A stretch of DNA of 64,000 nucleotides from Paenibacillus_E sp040812395 (GTDB taxonomy: Bacteria; Bacillota; Bacilli; Paenibacillales; NBRC-103111). Shown here piece by piece: positions 36,988 to 45,200 of the stretch. Location: the NCBI RefSeq assembly GCF_040812395.1, contig NZ_JBFNXH010000004.1:248001-312000 (forward strand), given 5' to 3'. Position numbers and translations under genes: made by a program. Position 1 is the stretch's first letter. Every line of letters starts with the position of its first letter. Below the pieces are notes generated by a model. The model saw only the letters and a list, made by a program, of their open reading frames with translations. It did no database searches and was not told the DNA's origin.

Positions 36988-37071
36988 GAATGGCCCAGCC
37001 TCCTATGTATGGTTGCGACTTAAGCATTCGCATTATACAATCAGAATAACATGCAATTACCAGGGGGTAGA

Positions 37072-37935
37072 ATGCCCATTATGACCACTTACATGGATTA
37101 TAAGATCAGTTCGAAACCCATTCGGATCATCGACCGTTCAACGGATACAAGCAAGCTGAACGTAAAATCATTATCCATCATGACAGTAGGCCATCTGCCG
37201 CATCGCAAGCTGTATCGGCGCAAGGCCATATTCTCGCATTACGCGGTCGTTTACATCGCTGGAGGCTCTGGCACGTATCAAGTAGACGGCGGGGAGAAGC
37301 AGCGCGTGGGCAAAGGCAGCTTCTTTCTCTTCTTCCCGGGCGCTTCTTTCGAATATGGGCCTGCAAACGACGAGACATGGGATGAATTTTATTTCACGAT
37401 AGAGGGCTCGCGGATTCAAGAATGGCTGGAAACCTGGCTAACCGAACCCGACCGGGTGCGGCAAGTAAGTACGGATGACGCGCAGCAAAGCAAAGTCGAG
37501 CGCATCTTCCTGCTGATGGAAAGCGGCGAGCCTGGCAATCTCGATCGCGCGGCCTTGCTGCTGGAATCGCTGCTGTATGAGCTCGTGCTAAGCAGCCAGC
37601 CAAGGCTCCGAGCGGTCGCCGCAGACCCTATGGCGGCACTGCTCGATGACATCTCCGCATCGATTCATCAGCCCTTCGAAGCCGCTGAAGTGTGCGAGCG
37701 GCATCATATTTCGTTGTCGACGCTGCGCCGGATGATTCACAAAGCAACCGGCTACTCGCTCCACGAATACGTGCACCGGCTCAAAATCTCAGAAGCCAAG
37801 AACATGCTGCTGAACACCCATCAATCGGTCAAAGAGACCGCGGTTTCCCTTGGATTTAAGGATGTTTTTTATTTCTCGCGCCTGTTCAAAAAGTACGTCG
37901 GCGTCTCGCCCATGCACTACCGGGCTAATGTATGA
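37072..37935 (+). CDS. AraC-family transcriptional regulator
   Basis: The 287-residue protein has an N-terminal cupin-like ligand domain (about residues 30-120; VYIAGGSGTYQVDGGEKQRVGKGSFFLFFPG) and two C-terminal AraC helix-turn-helix motifs (about 190-285; HISLSTLRRMIHKATGYSLHEYV; VKETAVSLGFKDVFYFSRLFKKYVGVSP). AGGGGGTAG lies 4 bases before ATG 37072; ATG 37081 is an alternative. It is divergent from the dehydrogenase/isomerase operon 84 bases away and probably activates it in response to the sugar. Confidence 0.9.
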   Translation: MPIMTTYMDYKISSKPIRIIDRSTDTSKLNVKSLSIMTVGHLPHRKLYRRKAIFSHYAVVYIAGGSGTYQVDGGEKQRVGKGSFFLFFPGASFEYGPANDETWDEFYFTIEGSRIQEWLETWLTEPDRVRQVSTDDAQQSKVERIFLLMESGEPGNLDRAALLLESLLYELVLSSQPRLRAVAADPMAALLDDISASIHQPFEAAEVCERHHISLSTLRRMIHKATGYSLHEYVHRLKISEAKNMLLNTHQSVKETAVSLGFKDVFYFSRLFKKYVGVSPMHYRANV

Positions 37936-37980
37936 ACATGCCTCAGGTCCTTGTCTAAACCCATACGTTGGAGCATGGCT

Positions 37981-38447
37981 AGGGAACTGGGTATGGGATT
38001 CCAACCGCTGTTAAAGTCGTGTTCCTTGATTGGACAAGGGGTGTGAACACGACTTTAAAGGCGGCCGCTATCGCTTTTCCACCCCATACCCATTCCCTTT
38101 TCTGTTCTACTTTGTGCTAACTTCCACTTTTCTTTTAACTAACCTGTCTTCCTACCCCTGAACACCCCTGTAAGAGTACGATTCTGGATGCATTTCGCCT
38201 CCGCAAGCTTCGTAAAAAAACGGAGGAGCTACTGCCGGACCGCCTATTCCCCATGCACAACGATATCGACGGAACTACGATGCCTTATTCCGCGGCAACG
38301 CCCCTTTCCTCCCCCTGAAGAGGAACTAGGGTGCGTTAATTCAGCGAATTTGTGTCTAAACCCCAGCATTTCCTGTTCATAACGCACGGTAGTTCCGCGA
38401 AATGTCCCTACAACCGAAAATACCGCCCCTTAACGCACCTACGTTCC
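37981..38447. repeat. Repeat element copy E with nested hairpins
   Basis: Outer stem: 37981-37997 with 38083-38098, 16 pairs and one bulge. Inner stem: 38011-38024 with 38045-38058, 14 perfect pairs, with a small CTTG/CAAG tip. The 19-nt units follow: forward at 38271-38289 and 38322-38340, reverse at 38378-38396 and 38429-38447. The outer stem reads GGTATGGG/CCCATACC where copy D has GACTGGGG/CCCCAGTC, a compensatory difference. Confidence 0.9.
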
Positions 38448-38678
38448 GCTCACCCGTGCAAGAACACGATCTCTCGCAGATCGAGGCGGCATTGAGTAAT
38501 CCAAACCGCTGTCGCACTCCCGGATTTTCTACGCCTATCACGTCAAATGCTCGTAGCACATGATGCGTGCGGAATTTCCCCGCTTTGACAGCTCGTCACA
38601 CACATACCTGACGACATATACTTTCTGACGAAAAAATCCGAGGCTCCACCTATAACGCTGAACATTAAAATCCAACAT
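38448..38678. other. Gap without a gene
   Basis: I see no supported coding frame, RNA gene or terminator between repeat copy E and the MarR promoter. Confidence 0.4.
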
Positions 38679-38707
38679 TTGACATTGGTTTGACATCAAA
38701 CTATAAT
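38679..38707 (+). promoter_or_regulatory. SigA promoter with overlapping MarR-type operator
   Basis: A perfect TTGACA (38679-38684), 17-base spacer and TATAAT (38702-38707) form a consensus promoter. The spacer end holds the near-palindrome GTTTGACATCAAAC (38688-38701), repeated as the perfect palindrome GTTTGATATCAAAC at 39154-39167. Repressor binding would block RNA polymerase. Confidence 0.88.
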
Positions 38708-38713
38708 AGGGCT

Positions 38714-39136
38714 ATGCAAAATAGAGATGCCATTTCATTAATTTCCAAAATTAGAGAGAAAGTTAATCGATTTATTGTAGCAGAGATGGTGAAGCATGGG
38801 GTAGACGGTATTGGCACTTCACATGGCGATATCATCTATGCGCTATTTAAGAGGCCCAGACTTACCATGGCGGACATTTCCAAAGGGATTAATAAGGACA
38901 AATCCACAGTCACGGCACTTGTTGACAAGTTGGTCCGGCTCGGATATGTGACAAAGGAGAGGGACAGAGAGGACACGAGAGTTGTTTATGTTGCTTTAAC
39001 CCATAAGGGGAGTGAACTGGAACCGATCTTCGAATCCATATCCAAAGAAATGTTAGACGCGTTTTACTTAAACATCTCTGAAAAAGAAAAAGAAGATTTG
39101 CTGAACGTTTTAAAAAAGATATACAACAACTTTTAA
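38714..39136 (+). CDS. MarR-family transcriptional regulator
   Basis: The 140-residue regulator has the MarR winged helix (about residues 30-100): TMADISKGINKDKSTVTALVDKLVRLGYVTKERDREDTRVVYVALTHKG, with the DxR wing motif. The only reasonable start, ATG 38714, falls about 7 bases after the -10 box, where transcription should begin, so the mRNA may be leaderless or start with a very short leader. Operators before itself and before the next gene suggest it represses both. Confidence 0.9.
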   Translation: MQNRDAISLISKIREKVNRFIVAEMVKHGVDGIGTSHGDIIYALFKRPRLTMADISKGINKDKSTVTALVDKLVRLGYVTKERDREDTRVVYVALTHKGSELEPIFESISKEMLDAFYLNISEKEKEDLLNVLKKIYNNF

Positions 39137-39153
39137 ATTTTTTTCAGCAAATA

Positions 39154-39167
39154 GTTTGATATCAAAC
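39154..39167 (+). promoter_or_regulatory. Perfect MarR-type operator palindrome
   Basis: GTTTGATATCAAAC is fully palindromic and lies 23 bases before the hydrolase start. It matches the operator in the MarR promoter at 12 of 14 positions or better. Confidence 0.8.
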
Positions 39168-39190
39168 CAAATATCGAGGAGGAATTACTC

Positions 39191-40012
39191 ATGAGAGATT
39201 TTACGAAAGAATTGCCCGATCATATCGAGAAATACTTGGGGGAAAACGATCTATTTATAGAGATATTCGAGGGGAAGAACCTCACGAAAGCAACTCAAGA
39301 AAGACCCCCTTTGCTTTTTGTACACGGTGCCTTCACAGGAAGCTGGATGTGGAGCAAATACATTCCTCACTTTATCGGTGAGGGGTGGACATGTTATGTC
39401 ATGAACTTGAGAAGCCACTACAAAAGCAGGCTGCTGGATATGACCAGGATAACTTTCGAGGATTATTTGGAGGATATAAAAGAGGTTATCGCTGAGTGTG
39501 GTGTTCCGCCGATCCTTATCGGATTTAGCATGGGGGGGATCTTGAGTCAGAAATTGGCTGAAACCGCCCAGATCGCCGGGTTGGTGTTGATCGATTCCGT
39601 CATAAGCAAGGAAGTTCATGAAGTCGTACCCTACAAAGAATTAGAGCAAATGACACCCGGTCTCATAATCCCTGCCCCAGTCCGCGAAGAGCTTTCAAGC
39701 ATAGATGAAACGGCAGATGACATTGAATTTCAAAGTAAGTATCTGACAATGGAGTCATCAAAGGCATTTAACGCTTTTGTCTTTTCAATCGAATCAAAGG
39801 GTATATCCATAGACAGCGGTTCAATTTCTTGCCCGTGCTTGGTTATCAAAGCAGTCAACTGCGATGATGACGACCGTCGGGGTCAGGTGACAGCAGAACA
39901 TCTCCGTGCTGAATATAAAGGGCTTTGGAACACAACTCATACCGGCGTGCTCGTAGGGCAGAGATATATGGAATCAGTAGATACAATCATGGACTGGTTA
40001 AATAGATTTTAA
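39191..40012 (+). CDS. Alpha/beta hydrolase under MarR control
   Basis: The 273-residue protein has the fold's oxyanion region LLFVHGAFTGSWMWSKYIPHF and nucleophile elbow GFSMGG (Ser near residue 118); a later acidic residue and a His near THTGVLVGQRYM fit the triad less clearly. GAGGAGG precedes ATG 39191. It lies 54 bases after marR with the palindromic operator between. The substrate is unknown; esterase, lactonase or detoxification roles are possible. Confidence 0.87.
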   Translation: MRDFTKELPDHIEKYLGENDLFIEIFEGKNLTKATQERPPLLFVHGAFTGSWMWSKYIPHFIGEGWTCYVMNLRSHYKSRLLDMTRITFEDYLEDIKEVIAECGVPPILIGFSMGGILSQKLAETAQIAGLVLIDSVISKEVHEVVPYKELEQMTPGLIIPAPVREELSSIDETADDIEFQSKYLTMESSKAFNAFVFSIESKGISIDSGSISCPCLVIKAVNCDDDDRRGQVTAEHLRAEYKGLWNTTHTGVLVGQRYMESVDTIMDWLNRF

Positions 40013-40064
40013 AATGGACGCCCCGCAATCAGTAATCCCAATTTAGCAGGTCTTGCAGCAAGAA

Positions 40065-40101
40065 AAATCCACTCCAGCATTGGCAATGACGGAGTGGATT
40101 T
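40065..40101. terminator. Bidirectional terminator between convergent hydrolase genes
   Basis: AAATCCACTCC pairs with GGAGTGGATTT (11 bp), with A and T tracts on either side. Confidence 0.85.
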
Positions 40102-40116
40102 CTCTTCAGGTATCCA

Positions 40117-40953
40117 TCAGCCTCTCAAGAATCCCAGCAAAGCTTCGTTAAATTCCTCGGCATGCGTGGCATTGAATCCGTGCGGACCGCCTTTAATTAC
40201 GACGAGCTGACTGCCAGCGATCCGCTCATGCGCTTTCTGACCGCTGATTTCGACCGGTACGATCGCATCAGCATCACCATGGAGAATAAGTGTAGGTACA
40301 TTGAATTTCACCAAATCTTCGCGGAAATCCGTATAGCTGAACGCCGAGATGCAATCAAGCGTGCCTTTCGGCGATGCTACGGCCGCAATATCGCGATTGT
40401 ACAGGCGGAACGCTTCACTGACTAAGTCCGTTCTGTCCCCCGCGGCGAAGAAATTAGTCGTGAATGCGTCTAGGAACGCCAGTCGGTCCGCCTGCACTCC
40501 GTCTTGGAATCCTTTGATCGCTGCATCGTCGAACCCTCCGTCCGGGTTATCCGCGGATTTGTATAAATATGGTGGAATCGCCCCTGCTAGCACTGCTTTC
40601 GAGACCTGTTTCGTTCCGTAGGTGCCGATATAACGCGCAACCTCGCCTCCACCCATGGAGAAGCCGACTAGCGTTACATCGCTAAGATCCAGATGCACAA
40701 TCAACTTGTGCAGATCATGCGCGAATGTATCGTAATCGTAACCGTTCCACGGCTGAGAAGACTGACCAAACCCACGACGGTCATAGGTAATTACGCGGTA
40801 ACCAGCGCCCACCAGTGCAGGGACTTGCTTCTCCCAGGACCTTCCGCTAAGCGGCCATCCATGAATCAATACAATTGGTTTGCCCGAACCTACATCCTCA
40901 TAATGCAGCTCGATCACATTTCCATTTTCTTTTCCTACGCTAACCTTTGCCAT
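40117..40953 (-). CDS. Alpha/beta hydrolase, cofactor-free haloperoxidase-like
   Basis: The 278-residue enzyme shows IVLIHGWPLSGRSWEKQVPALV, YDRRGFGQSSQPWNGYDYDTF, nucleophile elbow VGFSMGGGEVARYIGTYG (Ser near 98), LILHGDADAIVPVE with the acid, and GGPHGFNATHAEEF with the catalytic His. This matches the non-heme chloroperoxidase/esterase group closely. Such proteins usually act as esterases or perhydrolases. It may be co-transcribed with the upstream amidohydrolase (34-base gap). Confidence 0.92.
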   Translation of the reverse strand: MAKVSVGKENGNVIELHYEDVGSGKPIVLIHGWPLSGRSWEKQVPALVGAGYRVITYDRRGFGQSSQPWNGYDYDTFAHDLHKLIVHLDLSDVTLVGFSMGGGEVARYIGTYGTKQVSKAVLAGAIPPYLYKSADNPDGGFDDAAIKGFQDGVQADRLAFLDAFTTNFFAAGDRTDLVSEAFRLYNRDIAAVASPKGTLDCISAFSYTDFREDLVKFNVPTLILHGDADAIVPVEISGQKAHERIAGSQLVVIKGGPHGFNATHAEEFNEALLGFLRG

Positions 40954-40987
40954 GATTCATTCCTCCATTTTTTAATAAAAGTATTTT

Positions 40988-42262
40988 TTATTTTGTTTTT
41001 CGAATACCACGTTGCCATACTTCACGGATCGATAGCGTATCTGCAATACTCGTCGTCGGATCTCCATCAACTAAGACCAAGTCCGCTCTAGCCCCCAGCA
41101 CGATACGTCCACGATCGTCCAGACCGAATCGGCGAGCTGTTACGGAAGTAGCAGACTTAAGGGCCTCTATAGGTGTGAAACCCGCTTCAACTAAGAGCTG
41201 CATCTCATGGTGTACGCTGGCGCCATGGGCAAGCCCACCTAGCGTTGGAACCGGCACAGACACATCTGTACCCACCAGGATGTCTACACCTGCACGATGA
41301 AGGTCCATCACATTTCGATAGTTGTCCTCCATGCTGCCTTGCGGGTAGGTATCGAAACTGGCATTCAGCGTATCGATCCATTCCGGACTTAGCTTGGAGC
41401 TCACGCGCGGGTCTCTCGCCAATTCCGCAGCGGGATTACCAATAATTGAGGAGTTCAAGACGAGGCACGGCGTAACAAAAGCACCGGACTCCGCAATCCT
41501 TCTCACCAGCTCCGGGGTGGTCTCGGGGCGGTCGATAAATAAGTGAGCGAGTCCATCGACCCCGACTTCAATCGCTTTCAGCGAAGATTCAACAGTCAAT
41601 ACATGGGCAATTGCAATCTTGTTCTGCCGATGAGCTTCCTCTACAGCCGTTCTCAGAATATCTTGACTTAAGACAGGTAATCCGGGTGCCGCTAACACAG
41701 TCCCTTCCTCGATCATAATCTTGATATAATCGGCACCCTGCTTGACTTGTTCACCCACGAATGCTAGTGCTTCATCCCGGTTCGTTACCGTTGGCGCCTC
41801 TCCATGATCGTGCGCATGTGCGGCCAACATGGCGTTCCGGTCTTCCTCGCTCATCTTCTCTAACTCTTTCCTTACGAACTCCGGAATTTCCCCGTCTCCT
41901 GGCATGAGTTCATCGGGATGTCCACCAGGAGCCGTGACCCCCATCCCAGCAGAACGTACATCGGCGATATCCTCCACTCCTTTCAATTGTGCCTCGCGGC
42001 CGCTTTTCGTGAACCCGCCCATCATTTCCAGTTCCGTCGTAATGCCGAATTTCAGAGCATCTCGCAGGCCTTCTACGGAAGTGTGAACGTGAGCGTCGAT
42101 CAGTCCCGGTAACAAAGTCCCTCCTTCTGCATCGATAATGACCGCATGTTCCGGTATTTCTCCGCCAATCGATATGATCTTTTCACCTTCGATCAGAAGC
42201 GTTGTGGCTCCAATTACTTTCTCCCCATCAAAAATACGCGCATTGGTAATTGCTGTAATCAT
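40988..42262 (-). CDS. Amidohydrolase-family protein
   Basis: The 424-residue protein is of the imidazolonepropionase/prolidase-like amidohydrolase group: metal motif GLIDAHVHTS, a Lys in DYIKIMIEEG as potential bridging ligand, His residues in IAHVLTVESS and GLAHLFIDR, and Asp in LVGTDVSVPVPTLGGLAHG. It should hydrolyse a cyclic amide, ester or similar C-N bond. It is divergent from a marR gene, with TTAGAATNCTAA operators on both sides of the intergenic region. Confidence 0.9.
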   Translation of the reverse strand: MITAITNARIFDGEKVIGATTLLIEGEKIISIGGEIPEHAVIIDAEGGTLLPGLIDAHVHTSVEGLRDALKFGITTELEMMGGFTKSGREAQLKGVEDIADVRSAGMGVTAPGGHPDELMPGDGEIPEFVRKELEKMSEEDRNAMLAAHAHDHGEAPTVTNRDEALAFVGEQVKQGADYIKIMIEEGTVLAAPGLPVLSQDILRTAVEEAHRQNKIAIAHVLTVESSLKAIEVGVDGLAHLFIDRPETTPELVRRIAESGAFVTPCLVLNSSIIGNPAAELARDPRVSSKLSPEWIDTLNASFDTYPQGSMEDNYRNVMDLHRAGVDILVGTDVSVPVPTLGGLAHGASVHHEMQLLVEAGFTPIEALKSATSVTARRFGLDDRGRIVLGARADLVLVDGDPTTSIADTLSIREVWQRGIRKTK

Positions 42263-42310
42263 TGCGTTCCCTCCTGTAATTATAATGTGTTATTGATTGA
42301 AATATAACAG

Positions 42311-42414
42311 TTAGAATTCTAAGTGTCAACAATAAAAACTAAATGACTTCTAACAATAAGAGATTGACAAGATGAGGTTCGAAAACTAAGATAATCTTAT
42401 TATTAGAATCCTAA
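42311..42414. promoter_or_regulatory. Divergent promoter region with two MarR-type operators
   Basis: The perfect palindrome TTAGAATTCTAA (42311-42322) lies near the amidohydrolase, and TTAGAATCCTAA (42403-42414) near the marR gene. TTGACA at 42364-42369 with TAAGAT 17 bases on is a candidate rightward promoter, and the second operator would sit near its start point. Confidence 0.75.
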
Positions 42415-42437
42415 CTATAACAAGGGAGTCATACAGG

Positions 42438-42869
42438 ATGACGAAGCAAGCTTTCTTTACCCCCTATTCGGATTTGATCCGAGACGTCGGAATGAAAATC
42501 AGAAGCATGGCGAATACCCGACTATCAGAGTTGGGACTGAACACTCAGCAAGGGCAGATGATGGGATACATTTTTGAAAAACAGGACAAAGGCGTAATCC
42601 AGAAGGATTTGGCTGATCACTTTAACCGTAAAGGCGCTACCATTACCAGTATGCTTCAAGGGTTGGAGAAGAAAGGTTACATCAAACGGGTGATACCAGA
42701 AGATAATGAACGGCAGAAAAAAATATATTTATTGAAAAAAGGAACCGATCTTGTCGAAGAATTCAACGAAATATTCATGGAAGTTGAAAAAAGCATTACC
42801 CAGGGCCTTACCGCGGAAGAAAGCGACACCTTCATGAAGTTATTAATTAAAGTTAAAGCGACCCTATAA
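42438..42869 (+). CDS. MarR-family transcriptional regulator
   Basis: The 143-residue protein carries the MarR helix-turn-helix and wing: GVIQKDLADHFNRKGATITSMLQGLEKKGYIKRVIPEDNERQKKIYLLKKG. It is divergent from the amidohydrolase-hydrolase pair, and the twin palindromes between them suggest it represses both directions until a ligand, perhaps the amidohydrolase substrate, is bound. A repeat element with a hairpin follows 15 bases after the stop. Confidence 0.92.
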   Translation: MTKQAFFTPYSDLIRDVGMKIRSMANTRLSELGLNTQQGQMMGYIFEKQDKGVIQKDLADHFNRKGATITSMLQGLEKKGYIKRVIPEDNERQKKIYLLKKGTDLVEEFNEIFMEVEKSITQGLTAEESDTFMKLLIKVKATL

Positions 42870-42883
42870 CAAGGACAGGCGGA

Positions 42884-42959
42884 AATTTCGACTTACTTAT
42901 GATACGGTTCAACGTAACAGCTAAAGAGCGAAATCGAAAGGCACCCGTGCGGGTGCCCT
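42884..42959. repeat. Dispersed hairpin element, copy 1 of 3
   Basis: A left half (TTTCGACTTACTTATGATAC then GGTTCAACGTAAC) shared with copies at 52865 and 56641 leads into a stem, GGCACCC with GGGTGCC (42941-42958). Stem bases differ between copies but keep pairing. It also stands at the 3' ends of the flanking convergent genes, so it may act as their terminator. Confidence 0.8.
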
Positions 42960-43030
42960 CGTCTGAATGGCATCAACTACTCGCCTATGTATGGTAGGGC
43001 TGGATTCCTCCACTTGCGCTTTTGCTTACT

Positions 43031-43492
43031 TTAGTATTGCCCTTTAATTACAAAAAACGAACCCCGAATTGTTCCAGCTAATGCAGACTTCTGCCTAGCA
43101 AACTTAAACTTCCCTTCTAACTCCTGTGGTACCTCCATCCCCTCAGAAAGCTTAAAACCAACGGCCCGCTTCTTAGCGTCATCAACCGTGTACATGACAT
43201 TGATCGCAAGACCATCCTCATAAAAGACGTAGGCAAATTTAATATTTTCCACTTGAAAACGCGACGTTTCTAAAGGTTTGGCCGCAAACTCAATATCACG
43301 CTCTTTCAAAATTCCGTTCACATAATCAAGGGTCTCCTGACTTTCACTAGCTGGTACAACCGTAAATTCATGCTTGTATTTGTTCATAAAGTAACGGGCT
43401 TCATTGGCACGTAAACCAGCAAGCGCTTCTATTACAGGTGAAGTCTCTAAACCAACCGTAGACACATTTTTAAAATCAACCCTATAGGACAT
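43031..43492 (-). CDS. Conserved small protein of unknown function, paralogue of 54178-54645
   Basis: The 153-residue product shares most residues with the protein at 54178-54645 (VDFKNVSTVGLETSPVIEAL; ANEARYFMNKYKHEF; GFKLSEGMEVPQELE; AGTIRGSFFVIKGQY). It has no signal peptide or membrane segment. It may be a distant effector-binding (SRPBCC or GyrI-like) fold, but I see no defining motif. AAAGGAGAG lies upstream of ATG 43492, preferred over the longer frame to 43564. The paralogue forms an operon with a GyrI-like gene. Confidence 0.75.
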   Translation of the reverse strand: MSYRVDFKNVSTVGLETSPVIEALAGLRANEARYFMNKYKHEFTVVPASESQETLDYVNGILKERDIEFAAKPLETSRFQVENIKFAYVFYEDGLAINVMYTVDDAKKRAVGFKLSEGMEVPQELEGKFKFARQKSALAGTIRGSFFVIKGQY

Positions 43493-43742
43493 TTCCATCT
43501 CTCCTTTAATCTCTTTATTTCCTAACAACGTTACGAGTCTTAAAACCACTGTATCATAATACACACTACAAAAAAACTTGCCATTACTTTTGGGTACGAT
43601 AGAAAAAGCCGACAGTTTAGTCGACTTTTAAGGTATTTATTCTTAAGTTAGATCATGTTCCGACCAGACTTGCTGTATTAGATCTATGCTCTAGGATCTT
43701 CGTCTTGATCAAGATCATTGAGCTGCCCTTCACAAAATCCGC

Positions 43743-44936
43743 TCACCCAAGCTTTACGCTGCTTGGCGTTGGTCGGAGTTTGCTTTTTCCGGACTGTAAA
43801 ACGACTCTCCATGCAATAGCCACCAGGCTAAGCGCAAGGAATAATAAGCCGGCCCAAATGACATAGTGGGTTCCCATATTTGCAATAAATGACCCGCCAA
43901 TAAAGGTACCGACCGTGATGCCTAGATTAGCGAAGGCTACAAACAAACCGTTAGCGAAGTCGGGCGCTTCCGGCGCAGCAGAAGTAATCCAATATTGAGA
44001 GATATTGAGTCCCAAGGTGAACAGAATGCCCCATACTGCGATAATCATCATCATTGGAGTGGAGTAATAACCCAAGAAGTACACGAGCAAATAAATGGCT
44101 CCGAAGACAATGGGATAAACTAGCGCTGTTGGCAACGCTTTTTTGCTAAGGGTCTTGCCGGCCACTAGATTGCCTACTATGCCGGTTACACCGAATAGAA
44201 CTAACATTAGGCTTATTTGTTTGCCTGACATGTGGGTGACCGCATCCAGATACTCGGCGAAGTAACTATAAACGGCATACATCGCAGAGTTAATCAAAAT
44301 GACGGTCACAATGCTAAGCCAAACCAAGGGTTTTTTCAAGACCCTTAACTGTGCTCCGTAAGTTAGTTTCTCCTTGACCGGCATCGACGGCACGAAGATA
44401 AGTATAGCTGTGAACGTAATCGCGTTGACTATGGCAAAGAACCAGAGTGAGGCTTCAAGCGAAACGGCGTCAGCGATAAAAGAAGTAATCGGCGTGCCGA
44501 TGACCATCCCGGCGGTAACGCCCATGAACACTTTGGCCGTTACCCTCGTGACTTGTTCTTGGCTGACGGTATTTGCTGCTGCCACGAAAGCCACCGAGAA
44601 ATAAACGGGGTGCAGGAATGCGGGCACGATCCGGGCAAATAAAAGTGTGGCAAAGTTAGGCGCAAAAACGGATACCACATTGGTAATGACGAAAAGTCCA
44701 ATGACCATGAGCATCGCCGTCTTGCGATTCATTCCTGAGAACAATAAGGGCATAACCGGGCCGGAAATCGCAACAGCCAATGCGAAAAGACTGACAAGTA
44801 AACCGGCCTGGGATGCGCTAATGTTAAATTGTTGGGCAATCTGGGGCAAAATTCCGATTACGCCCATTTCGGTATTGATGATGCCAAAGACACCGAAAGC
44901 AAGAATGTAAACAATTAAGGTTTTGTATGTTGGCAT
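43743..44936 (-). CDS. MFS transporter (DHA1, AraJ-like)
   Basis: The 397-residue protein has twelve predicted membrane segments with the family start LAFGVFGIINTEMGVIGILPQI and motif C region MGVTAGMVIGTPITSF. GAAGGAGCAGG precedes ATG 44936. It is divergent from a TetR-type regulator, which makes it a probable multidrug or metabolite efflux pump repressed by that protein. It is similar in type to, but distinct from, the MFS protein at 29958. Confidence 0.9.
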   Translation of the reverse strand: MPTYKTLIVYILAFGVFGIINTEMGVIGILPQIAQQFNISASQAGLLVSLFALAVAISGPVMPLLFSGMNRKTAMLMVIGLFVITNVVSVFAPNFATLLFARIVPAFLHPVYFSVAFVAAANTVSQEQVTRVTAKVFMGVTAGMVIGTPITSFIADAVSLEASLWFFAIVNAITFTAILIFVPSMPVKEKLTYGAQLRVLKKPLVWLSIVTVILINSAMYAVYSYFAEYLDAVTHMSGKQISLMLVLFGVTGIVGNLVAGKTLSKKALPTALVYPIVFGAIYLLVYFLGYYSTPMMMIIAVWGILFTLGLNISQYWITSAAPEAPDFANGLFVAFANLGITVGTFIGGSFIANMGTHYVIWAGLLFLALSLVAIAWRVVLQSGKSKLRPTPSSVKLG

Positions 44937-45046
44937 GTTCTCCTGCTCCTTCCACTATATTCGAATCTGGTTACGAATGAAGCTCGATCTGAAGAGACGA
45001 ATGTGATAACGGCCGCCGTTTCTTCCGTCGTATTCTCCTTTCTTTT

Positions 45047-45151
45047 AATTTACCATAAAGAAAGTTATAACATAACAAATGGTAAATTATAACTTAACAA
45101 ATGTCAAGTAAATAACTTTACTAAATTCAAATTAAACTTGACATTAGTCAA
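45047..45151. promoter_or_regulatory. Divergent MFS/TetR control region
   Basis: A 10-bp inverted repeat, AATTTACCAT (45047-45056) with ATGGTAAATT (45079-45088), lies toward the exporter. TTGACATTAGTCAA (45138-45151), with 5-base arms and containing a TTGACA -35 box, lies toward tetR. Two ATAACNTAACAAATG words occur between. All are candidate TetR sites. Confidence 0.6.
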
Positions 45152-45200
45152 ATAACTATCTACCATGAACATTATTATTACATATGGGAAGGTAACGAAT

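Noticed and set aside
8748..38447. The 19-nt repeats as insertion sequence ends
   Set aside because: No transposase frame lies between any unit pair, target-site duplications are not evident, and each element holds four units instead of two terminal repeats.
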